A DNA stretch of 23,570 nt from an uncultured Acidaminococcus sp. Its GTDB lineage: Bacteria > Bacillota > Negativicutes > Acidaminococcales > Acidaminococcaceae. Under the pieces are notes generated by a model. That model was not told where the DNA came from, did no database searches, and was given only the letters and a program-made list of their open reading frames with translations. This document shows, piece by piece, positions 6,969-13,418 of this stretch (positions are counted from its first letter, which is position 1; each line of letters begins with the position of its first letter). Location of the stretch: assembly GCA_905213155.1 (NCBI GenBank), contig CAJMHI010000029.1:1-23570 (forward strand), read 5' to 3'. Both the position numbers and the translations under genes were made by a program.

Positions 6969-8316
6969 GGAGCTGGCAAAAAAGCTGTATCATTTAGTGG
7001 GCGCCGATGGCAATGTGCAAAAAGCCTATCACTGTATGACCCGGCTGCGGCTGGAACTGTCCAATCCCGCTATTGATTTGGAACCACTTAAACAGGTGCC
7101 CGGAGTGCTGGGGGTGAATCTATCCGGCACGGAGCTGCAGCTTGTCCTGGGGCCAAAGAAAGCAGGCCCTGTTACAGAGGCCTATCTGGCGCTACTTACG
7201 ACAGCCAAAGCGCCGGGACCACAACAAAAAGAAACTTTTACCGTGGGAGATGGGGCAGCTCTCCATGCAGCGGTGCGGCAGAAAAACGATACACCGGGCA
7301 AACGCTTCCTAAAAAAAATTGCCGGGATTTTTGTGCCGCTGATTCCTGGATTTATCGGCTGCGGGCTGCTAACCGGCTTGTGCAATTTTTTACTGCGGCT
7401 GGATCCAGGATTGTCCCAACAGGTGCTGTTTCAGGTGCTGCAAGCGGCAGGGGGCGCCGTATTCTGGGGAATGAATTTATTTGTGGGCTGGAATACGGCC
7501 AAGGAATTTGGCGGCACACCGATTTTAGGCGGTGCCCTGGGGGCGCTGATTACCCATCCCGGAGTGCAGCTAGTTTTGTACGGTGAGCCCGTGGTGCCAG
7601 GCCGGGGCGGCGTGGCAGCGGTCCTTTTGGTAGCAGCGCTGGGAGCACTGCTGGAAAAACGGCTGCATAAATGGGTGCCGGCCAGCTTGGATTTATTCCT
7701 TACCCCGTTTATTACCATGGGAATCATGGCACTGGGGACCTTTTTCGTGCTCCAGCCCGTGGGCGGCTTTTTGGCCGATGCCATTGGCTATGGTGCTACG
7801 ACAGCGGTGGAACGGGGCGGTGCGCTGACTGGTGCCCTTTTGGGCGGATTTTTCCTGCCCCTTGTGATGCTGGGGATTCATCAGGGCCTGACACCCATCC
7901 ATGCAGAATTGATTCATAGCTTCGGCTATACCTTGCTGCTGCCGATTTTGGCTATGGCTGGTGGCGGACAGGTAGGGGCTGCGGCAGCAGTGTATGTGAA
8001 AACAAAAAATTCCCGGATTAAAAAAGTGGTGGCTTCTGCCCTGCCGGCGGGGCTATTGGGTGTGGGAGAACCCCTTATTTACGGCGTTACCCTGCCTTTG
8101 GGGAAACCCTTTATCGGCGCCTGTATCGGTGGAGCAGCGGGCGGCGCGGTACAGGCTTTTGGCAAAGTAGGGGCTATGGCACTTGGCATTTCCGGGCTGC
8201 CCCTGGCGCCCAGCACCACGGACATTTCTGTGTATCTTGTGGGGCTTTTGGTTTCGTATGCGGCAGGATTTGTGGCGACACTGCTTATCGGGTTTGATGA
8301 CCCGAAGGAGGCATGA
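6958..8316 (+). CDS. murP: PTS N-acetylmuramic acid transporter, EIIBC
   Basis: A 452-residue inner-membrane permease that imports and phosphorylates its sugar. The EIIB domain (residues 1-80) has the phospho-cysteine C26 in H-C-M-T-R-L-R (usually N-C-A-T-R-L-R). The EIIC domain (about 115-450) is highly hydrophobic, with G-I-H-Q-G-L-T-P-I-H and the family signature L-G-V-G-E-P-L-I-Y-G. There is no EIIA domain, so phosphate must come from an EIIA encoded elsewhere, as E. coli MurP uses Crr. MurNAc specificity is inferred from murQ before it and mupG after it; with MupG present, MurNAc-GlcNAc disaccharide is a likely substrate, as in Staphylococcus aureus. The stop overlaps the next start region (ATGA). 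Confidence 0.9.
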   Translation: MENEELAKKLYHLVGADGNVQKAYHCMTRLRLELSNPAIDLEPLKQVPGVLGVNLSGTELQLVLGPKKAGPVTEAYLALLTTAKAPGPQQKETFTVGDGAALHAAVRQKNDTPGKRFLKKIAGIFVPLIPGFIGCGLLTGLCNFLLRLDPGLSQQVLFQVLQAAGGAVFWGMNLFVGWNTAKEFGGTPILGGALGALITHPGVQLVLYGEPVVPGRGGVAAVLLVAALGALLEKRLHKWVPASLDLFLTPFITMGIMALGTFFVLQPVGGFLADAIGYGATTAVERGGALTGALLGGFFLPLVMLGIHQGLTPIHAELIHSFGYTLLLPILAMAGGGQVGAAAAVYVKTKNSRIKKVVASALPAGLLGVGEPLIYGVTLPLGKPFIGACIGGAAGGAVQAFGKVGAMALGISGLPLAPSTTDISVYLVGLLVSYAAGFVATLLIGFDDPKEA

Positions 8317-9356
8317 TGGAAATAGGGATTTCCCTGTACCCAGGGCTTAGCGGCGGGCCGGCGGATGTGGAGAAGTTTTTGGACCTGGCCAAAACATTGG
8401 GATATACCCGGCTCTTTTGCTCCTTTCATATTCCGGAAACCCATCCGGAACAGTTTCGGCAGCAGATGCAAACGCTACTGCAGCAGGCCGCAGCACGACA
8501 TTTTTCCATTATCGGGGATCTTGTGCCCGGGGCAGCGATTCCGGCGGCACTGACCCATCTTAGGCTGGACGATGGATTTACCCCGGATAAGGTGGCGGCA
8601 TTGCAAAAGCGCTACCCGGAAAAAATTCTGGTGCTCAATGCCTCCTGTATCACGGAAGCGGCCCTGATCGCTTATGAAATCGCCGGGGTGGACCTGTCCC
8701 GGGTGGAAGCCCTGCACAATTTTTATCCCCATCCCCATACCGGGCTTTCCGAGGCGTTCTTATGCCGACAAAATGAGAGATTTCATGCTAAAGGGATACG
8801 GGTAGGGGCATTTATCCCAAGCCAGACGGGGCGGCGGGGGCCGTTATTCAAAGGCCTTCCTACTCTGGAAAAAGACCGGGATAAAAAAGCAGCCCTTGCC
8901 ATGAAACACCTGGCACTCCTGGGTACGGATGTTGTGTACTTTGGCGACGGGGCGCCCAGTGAAGAAGAATTGACACAAGTGGCGGCGTGCGGCGGTGAGG
9001 TACTGGAACTTACCCTGCGGATTCCCCGTTTCCGTCCCGACATTGATGACCTGTTGCCCCAGCACGTTTATGAAATCCGGCCGGACGAAGCCGAAGAAGT
9101 GATTCGTACCACCAATAGCCGGGCCCTGTGGAAAAACCATGCCATTCCTGCCATGGATTATGGCCGCTGCCATAAAGGTACCGTTATTCTGGATAATGAG
9201 GGGTATGGGCGGTATAAAGGGGAGCTGGCCATCTGCAAAACGGAGCTTCCCAGCGATCGGAACGTGAATGTACTGGGGCAGATCCCGGAAGAAGAACTGT
9301 TTTTGCTGTCCTATTTGCATGGGGGGCAAAAGTTCCGGTTTCGTGTGGTGGAATGA
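8316..9356 (+). CDS. mupG: 6-phospho-N-acetylmuramidase, DUF871 family
   Basis: A 346-residue protein of the DUF871 family, whose S. aureus member MupG cleaves MurNAc-6-phosphate-GlcNAc to MurNAc-6-phosphate and GlcNAc. The N-terminal TIM-barrel part (residues 1-235) starts with G-I-S-L-Y-P-G and includes H-N-F-Y-P-H-P-x-T-G-L-S, F-I-P-S-Q, and R-G-P-L-F-x-G-L-P-T-L-E. The C-terminal part (about 240-346) is the cyclophilin-like domain (R-G/C-H-x-G-x-V, D-N-x-x-Y-G-R-Y-x-G-E-L). ATG 8316 is preferred over the adjacent ATG 8313 because AAGGAG (8305-8310) is 5 bases from 8316 and only 2 from 8313. The gene completes the MurNAc salvage operon. Older annotations call the family 'outer surface protein'; the context argues for MupG. 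Confidence 0.88.
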   Translation: MEIGISLYPGLSGGPADVEKFLDLAKTLGYTRLFCSFHIPETHPEQFRQQMQTLLQQAAARHFSIIGDLVPGAAIPAALTHLRLDDGFTPDKVAALQKRYPEKILVLNASCITEAALIAYEIAGVDLSRVEALHNFYPHPHTGLSEAFLCRQNERFHAKGIRVGAFIPSQTGRRGPLFKGLPTLEKDRDKKAALAMKHLALLGTDVVYFGDGAPSEEELTQVAACGGEVLELTLRIPRFRPDIDDLLPQHVYEIRPDEAEEVIRTTNSRALWKNHAIPAMDYGRCHKGTVILDNEGYGRYKGELAICKTELPSDRNVNVLGQIPEEELFLLSYLHGGQKFRFRVVE

Positions 9357-9393
9357 TGCGGATTGTGATTAGTGTTACTGGTATGAGAATAAT

Positions 9394-9857
9394 ATGGACA
9401 TAGGGGAACGCTTTATAAGTTTACCATTTATGTATGGAGTATTCGTTACTGTTAAATACATTATCAACGGGTCTCCTGGTAAAAACATTATTTGGAAACT
9501 GAGCTTTGCCGTTCTTGCTTTTATGGAATTTTATTTATCCTTGTATTTTCTGGACTTGGATGTGTTTTTAATGCAGTCATGGTCGTTTGCTGTTTGATTG
9601 GATTTATTCCTCACAATCTTGATGTCCATGGTTTTATGATCTCCTTCTTTTTACTCACTTTGTATGTAATCCAGCTAGATGAAATAAAGGGAAAGCCTTT
9701 CAGAAAGAGCGTGAAGTTTTCTTTCACCGTTTTATTTGACCACTGGGAATACTGTCAGATAGCTGTGGGAAAATGGCTGGGTATACTATCAAGTATCGTC
9801 ATGCTGTATTTTGAGATTAGGCTACTGCTATCTACCCTTGGACTCATAGAAATATGA
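9394..9857 (+). pseudogene. Frameshifted small membrane protein, unknown family
   Basis: Two overlapping hydrophobic reading frames (9394-9597 and 9492-9857) read as one membrane protein of about 154 residues if a single frameshift is placed between about 9510 and 9560. The joined product would have three or four membrane spans and a C-terminal segment with W-E-Y-C-Q-I-A-V-G-K-W. Base content is lower than the neighbours: row 9541-9600 has 22 of 60 G+C. No strong ribosome site precedes 9394. I see no slippery heptamer in frame, so programmed shifting is unlikely. I do not recognise the family. Decay of an imported gene is the simplest reading; a sequencing error or two genuine tiny genes are alternatives. 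Confidence 0.4.
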
Positions 9858-9861
9858 TACT

Positions 9862-9907
9862 AAAGTGGTCTGGATATGGGGGGCCATTATAGTTTTCAAA
9901 GTGGTCT
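9862..9907. repeat. Direct repeat AAAGTGGTCT, two copies 36 bases apart
   Basis: AAAGTGGTCT occurs at 9862-9871 and 9898-9907, the second followed by ACTTTTTCATTAG. The arrangement recalls the multiple terminal repeats of IS21-family elements, but no transposase or second end is present here. It starts just after the stop of the broken membrane ORF. Confidence 0.5.
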
Positions 9908-9956
9908 ACTTTTTCATTAGCACTTGCATAGGCCAGGCGGTACAATGAACTAGGAG

Positions 9957-10001
9957 ATCTGAAATAAGCGGAGAAAATTCACTTCCTTATTTCAGATTTT
10001 A
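9957..10001 (+). terminator. Terminator-like hairpin with a third copy of its arm downstream
   Basis: ATCTGAAATAAG (9957-9968) pairs perfectly with CTTATTTCAGAT (9986-9997) across a 17-base loop, followed by a T-rich tail. TGAAATAAG recurs at 10011-10019 and could pair with the same right arm, giving an alternative hairpin. It could end murQ-operon read-through, or form a DNA operator, since it abuts the ychF promoter. Confidence 0.5.
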
Positions 10002-10193
10002 TTTACTTTTTGAAATAAGATCGTTATAATGAACATACTGTTTCAGGAAATAGGGTAAAGGGCATGGCCTCGGAATATGCCATTTATAGATTGAAAATGT
10101 GTCCCTTTGCAATCGCCTGATAAAGGAGACCCATGCTGAATTGACGTAAGGGGTTCGGAGACAAGAAAGCACGCTAAGGAGAGAGTATAACTT
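10002..10193 (+). promoter_or_regulatory. ychF promoter and long, possibly structured leader
   Basis: TTTACT (10002-10007), a 17-base spacer and TATAAT (10025-10030) form a plausible promoter, giving a leader of about 155 bases. In the leader, GCATGG+CTC (from 10062) can pair with GAG+CCATGC (ending near 10136), enclosing smaller hairpins such as GATTG/CAATC. I checked by eye for T-box, SAM-I, TPP, lysine, glycine, purine, cobalamin, guanidine-I, fluoride, SRP and RNase P signatures and found none. The ribosome site AAGGAGAG is at 10176-10183. No protein gene is seen here. Confidence 0.4.
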
Positions 10194-11303
10194 ATGAGTT
10201 CAACAAATTTGGAAATGGGGATTGTAGGGCTGCCCAACGTAGGGAAAAGTACACTGTTTAACGCCATCACCAAGGCGGGGGCGGAGGCGGCCAACTATCC
10301 GTTTTGCACCATTGAGCCCAATGTGGGCGTGGTGGATGTGCCGGATGCCAGACTACAGGTATTAAGCGACATGTTCCACTCCAAGCGGATTGTCCCAGCG
10401 GGGATGCGGTTTGTGGATATCGCCGGCCTGGTAAAAGGTGCCAGCAAAGGGGAAGGGCTGGGAAATAAATTTCTCTCCCACATCCGGCAGACGGATGCCA
10501 TCGCAGAAGTGGTGCGCTGCTTTGAGGATGGAAACATCACCCACGTGGAAGGCTCCATCGACCCGGTACGGGATATAGAAATCATCAACACGGAGCTGTG
10601 CCTAGCAGATTTGGAAAGCCTGGATAAGCAGCTAACCAAGGTCCAGAAGCTGACCAAAAGCGGGGATAAAAAGGCCATGCAGCGGGCAGAGATCCTGAAA
10701 AAAATCTCGGAAAAGCTGGGGGACGCCGTCCCGGCCCGGGCTATGGGGCTGACGGACGATGAAAAAGAAGCCGTCAAGGAGCTGGAATTATTGACGCTAA
10801 AGCCCATTTTGTACGTGGCTAACGTAGCAGAAAGCGAAGCGGCCGACTGGTCCGCCAACCCCTATGTGAAGACCCTGCAGGAGTACGCCCAAAAGGAAGG
10901 GGCGGAAGTGATTGTGATTTCTGCCAAGGTAGAAGAAGATATTGCAGCACTGCCGGCGGATGAAGCCAAGGAATACCTGGAAATGGAAGGGCTTACCGAG
11001 GCGGGGCTGGATCGACTCATCAAAGCGGGCTTTAAACTGCTGGGCTTACAGACCTTCCTCACTGCCGGGGAACTGGAATCCCGGGCCTGGACCATTGTGC
11101 AGGGGTCCACAGCACCCCAGGCTGCGGGAAAAATCCATTCGGATTTTGAAAAAGGTTTTATCCGGGCGGAAATCGTTTCCTATGATGACCTGGTGCAATA
11201 TGGTTCCAAACAGGCGGCCAAAGAAGCGGGGAAAGTCCGGCTGGAAGGCAAGGACTACGTGATGCAGGACGGGGACGTGGTAGAATTCCGGTTTAACGTC
11301 TAG
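10194..11303 (+). CDS. ychF: Redox-regulated ribosome-associated ATPase YchF (Obg family)
   Basis: A 369-residue cytoplasmic P-loop protein that, unlike most Obg relatives, prefers ATP and binds ribosomes. It has G1 G-L-P-N-V-G-K-S-T (12-20), the YchF-type G2 N-Y-P-F-C-T-I-E-P-N-V-G, G3 D-I-A-G-L-V-K-G-A-S-x-G-E-G-L-G-N, and a G4 region Y-V-A-N-V in place of N-K-x-D, which fits loss of guanine specificity. A helical arm (about 125-200) and a C-terminal TGS domain (from about 280) follow. The family start usually begins right at M-x-x-G-I-V-G; ATG 10194 gives seven extra residues, and ATG 10215 is the alternative. AAGGAGAG 10 bases before 10194 favours the first. The next gene begins 15 bases after the stop. 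Confidence 0.96.
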   Translation: MSSTNLEMGIVGLPNVGKSTLFNAITKAGAEAANYPFCTIEPNVGVVDVPDARLQVLSDMFHSKRIVPAGMRFVDIAGLVKGASKGEGLGNKFLSHIRQTDAIAEVVRCFEDGNITHVEGSIDPVRDIEIINTELCLADLESLDKQLTKVQKLTKSGDKKAMQRAEILKKISEKLGDAVPARAMGLTDDEKEAVKELELLTLKPILYVANVAESEAADWSANPYVKTLQEYAQKEGAEVIVISAKVEEDIAALPADEAKEYLEMEGLTEAGLDRLIKAGFKLLGLQTFLTAGELESRAWTIVQGSTAPQAAGKIHSDFEKGFIRAEIVSYDDLVQYGSKQAAKEAGKVRLEGKDYVMQDGDVVEFRFNV

Positions 11304-11318
11304 GAAAGGGTGAGCGCA

Positions 11319-12092
11319 ATGCTGTTTGATACCCACATGCATGCAGACTATTCCTGCGATGCGGAAATGACGCTTCAGGGCGCCATGGAAGCAGCGGAAA
11401 AGCTGGGGCTTGGCATGATCCTCACGGAACATTGGGACCGGGATTATCCCACCAACCCGGAAAGCTTTATTTTCGACATCAACGACTATTTTCAAAAGGA
11501 CGGGCCCTTTCGCAGCGAGCGGGTGCTGCTGGGGATTGAGGTGGGGCTCCAGCCCCATACCATCGAGGCCGATCGGAAAATGACCGCATCCCATCCCTTC
11601 GATGAAGTGGTAGGCTCCATGCACTGCTTCCAGCATCTGGATATGTACGAGCCCACCACCTATGAGGGCCTGACGAAAGCGCAGGCGGTAACGGCTTATT
11701 TGGAGGACTCCGTGGCCTGCCTCATGCAGAAACCGGATTTTGATACCTACGGACACATTGATTATATTTGCCGGTATATGCCTTACCCGGATCCCAATCT
11801 CCATTATGAGGACAATCCTGCTCTGTGGGACAAGGTGTTCCAGCTTTTGATTGAACAGGATAAAACCATCGAGATCAATACCCGCCGCCTGGGGGATGCG
11901 GCAGTGCTCCCGCCGCTGCTGCAGCTGTACAAACGTTATTACCAGCTGGGCGGAAGGTATGCGTCCCTTGGCAGCGATGCCCACTACGTGGAGCACGTGG
12001 GCCGGGATTTTGCCGTGGCAGAACGCCTGGCTAAAGAAGCCGGCCTGACGCTGGTATATTATAAAAACAGGAGACGGCAGCTGTGCCGCTAA
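11319..12092 (+). CDS. hisJ: PHP-family histidinol-phosphatase (HisJ-like)
   Basis: A 257-residue metal-dependent phosphatase of the PHP superfamily that probably hydrolyses L-histidinol phosphate in histidine synthesis. Metal-binding motifs are H6-x-H8 (D-T-H-M-H-A-D-Y-S), L-T-E-H-W, G-I-E-V-G-L, V-G-S-M-H-C, Y-G-H-I-D, and the C-terminal G-S-D-A-H. Start ATG 11319 has GGAAAGGG (11303-11310) 8 bases upstream; a GTG at 11310 is possible but lies within the ribosome site. It sits 15 bases after ychF and is probably cotranscribed with it. No other his genes are near. Related PHP phosphatases act on other substrates, so the exact substrate is inferred from family only. Confidence 0.82.
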   Translation: MLFDTHMHADYSCDAEMTLQGAMEAAEKLGLGMILTEHWDRDYPTNPESFIFDINDYFQKDGPFRSERVLLGIEVGLQPHTIEADRKMTASHPFDEVVGSMHCFQHLDMYEPTTYEGLTKAQAVTAYLEDSVACLMQKPDFDTYGHIDYICRYMPYPDPNLHYEDNPALWDKVFQLLIEQDKTIEINTRRLGDAAVLPPLLQLYKRYYQLGGRYASLGSDAHYVEHVGRDFAVAERLAKEAGLTLVYYKNRRRQLCR

Positions 12093-12093
12093 G

Positions 12094-12126
12094 AAAAGTG
12101 GTGACCAAAAATGTCACCGCTTTTTT
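12094..12126 (+). terminator. Terminator of the ychF-hisJ unit
   Basis: AAAAGTGGTGAC pairs with GTCACCGCTTTT (one G-U pair) around CAAAAAT, ending in a run of six T. It begins two bases after the hisJ stop. Confidence 0.85.
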
Positions 12127-12127
12127 C

Positions 12128-12156
12128 TTGTGTTCCGTGCCGTTCCTTGCTATAAT
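12128..12156 (+). promoter_or_regulatory. Promoter of the nadD-yqeK-lcp-rsfS-cvfB operon
   Basis: -35 TTGTGT (12128-12133), a 17-base spacer and extended -10 TGC-TATAAT (12148-12156). The -35 starts directly after the preceding terminator's T run. Confidence 0.75.
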
Positions 12157-12186
12157 GAACGGGTATCAATACAAAAGGGGGACACT

Positions 12187-12798
12187 ATGAGACGGCTGCG
12201 GCTGGGAATCTTCGGAGGAACCTTTGACCCCGTCCACAACGGGCATCTGATGCTGGCCCGTGTGATGCAGGAAAAATTGCAGCTGGACCGGGTGCTGTTT
12301 ATCCCGGACCATATTTCCCCGTTTAAGCAACAGGAAGTGCACGCACCGGATAGCGACCGGCTGGCGATGCTGCGCCTTGCAGTGCAGGAGAACCCCTGCT
12401 ATCTGCTCTCTACCCGGGAGTTGAAACGGGGCGGCGTGTCCTACACCTATGATACGTTGCGCCAGCTGCACAGAAAGCTGCACCGGGTGTATGAACTCTA
12501 TTTTTTACTGGGCGCGGATGCAGCCGAACAACTGGGCGGCTGGTACCGGATACAGGACAGTATGCGTCTGGCGATTTTTGCGGCAGCGGCCCGGCCCGGG
12601 TTTGCCCCGTATAAAAAACAGGTGACTGCCCGCCTGCAGCAGCAGGGACTGGACCGGCTCTTGTGGGTGGACACCCCGGAAGTGGACCTTTCCTCCACAA
12701 ACGTCCGGCAATGCATCAAGGAAAGAAAATCCATAGGGGAGTTGGTTCCCCAGGCAGTAGCGGAATACATCGAACAGAGAGACCTCTACCGTCGGTAG
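12187..12798 (+). CDS. nadD: Nicotinate-nucleotide adenylyltransferase
   Basis: A 203-residue enzyme that joins nicotinate mononucleotide and ATP to make deamido-NAD in NAD synthesis. It has the nucleotidyltransferase motif G-G-T-F-D-P-V-H-N-G-H-L near the N-terminus, F-I-P-x-x-x-S-P-F-K, the L-G-A-D motif, and the C-terminal S-S-T-N-V-R. Start ATG 12187 has AAGGGGGA (12175-12182) 4 bases upstream; the upstream in-frame start at 12130 falls before the -10 box and is rejected. The stop codon lies within a terminator-like hairpin that precedes yqeK. Confidence 0.96.
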   Translation: MRRLRLGIFGGTFDPVHNGHLMLARVMQEKLQLDRVLFIPDHISPFKQQEVHAPDSDRLAMLRLAVQENPCYLLSTRELKRGGVSYTYDTLRQLHRKLHRVYELYFLLGADAAEQLGGWYRIQDSMRLAIFAAAARPGFAPYKKQVTARLQQQGLDRLLWVDTPEVDLSSTNVRQCIKERKSIGELVPQAVAEYIEQRDLYRR

Positions 12799-12811
12799 GG
12801 GTCTTGTTTTT
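12781..12811 (+). terminator. Hairpin overlapping the nadD stop, possible internal attenuator
   Basis: GACCTCTACC (12781-12790) pairs with GGTAGGGGTC (12794-12803) around a 3-base loop, one T-G pair, then TTGTTTTT. The nadD TAG (12796-12798) is inside the right arm, so ribosomes finishing nadD would melt it. It may be a partial terminator that tunes expression of yqeK onwards. Confidence 0.65.
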
Positions 12812-12828
12812 ATATATGGGAGGACAGG

Positions 12829-13401
12829 ATGGAAAAAGCAGAAATGATTCGCCGTCTGGCACAGGAGCTGCCGGAAAAACGGTACCATCATGTGGTGGCG
12901 GTGAGCGAGACGGCGGTACAATTGGCACGGCACTACGGTGTGGACGAACACAAGGCGGAAATCGCCGGATTGCTCCACGACTGTGCCCGTAAAATCCCTA
13001 CCAAGGAGTATGTGGAAAAAGCTGCTGAACTGGGGATCGCTATTGATGCCATCGAAAAAGCCCAGCCGATTTTGATTCATGCCAAGCTGGGAGCGTATTT
13101 AGCCAAAACCGAATTCGGCGTCACGGATCCGGAGATTTTGGAAAGCATCCGTTACCATACCACGGGGGCGGCCCATATGACGCCACTGGATCAGGTGATT
13201 TATCTGGCGGATCTGGTGGAACCCCACCGGGATTTTGCCGGCGTGGAGCAATTGCGCAAAGACGTCCTCATCAGCCTGCCCTATGGCATGGAGCAGGCCC
13301 TCATCCACACCATGCACTACCTGCTGGGACAGGGCTCTTTGATTCATCCGGACTGCCTGTCCGGATATAACGAACTGGTACTGCGGCAAAAAAACAGCTA
13401 A
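12829..13401 (+). CDS. yqeK: Bis(5'-nucleosyl)-tetraphosphatase, HD domain, YqeK family
   Basis: A 190-residue HD-superfamily phosphohydrolase. Characterised YqeK proteins cut diadenosine tetraphosphate symmetrically to two ADP. The metal-site pattern is visible as Y-H-H-V-V near residue 21, G-L-L-H-D-C-A-R about 46-53, H-A-K-L-G in the middle, and the conserved Y-H-T-T-G and D-L-V-E-P-H/R-R-D-F stretch. A GGGAGGA ribosome site lies a few bases before the ATG. The position directly after nadD is conserved in Firmicutes. Confidence 0.93.
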   Translation: MEKAEMIRRLAQELPEKRYHHVVAVSETAVQLARHYGVDEHKAEIAGLLHDCARKIPTKEYVEKAAELGIAIDAIEKAQPILIHAKLGAYLAKTEFGVTDPEILESIRYHTTGAAHMTPLDQVIYLADLVEPHRDFAGVEQLRKDVLISLPYGMEQALIHTMHYLLGQGSLIHPDCLSGYNELVLRQKNS

Positions 13402-13418
13402 CAGGAGAAAAACAGGTT

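Noticed and set aside
9520..9545. Programmed -1 frameshifting joining the two membrane ORFs
   Set aside because: No X-XXY-YYZ heptamer in the right frame and no strong following stem were found, so decay or a sequencing error is simpler.
11046..11996. A 316-residue minus-strand frame across ychF and hisJ
   Set aside because: Both plus-strand genes have complete family motifs. The antisense frame spans two genes and has no ribosome site or motif.
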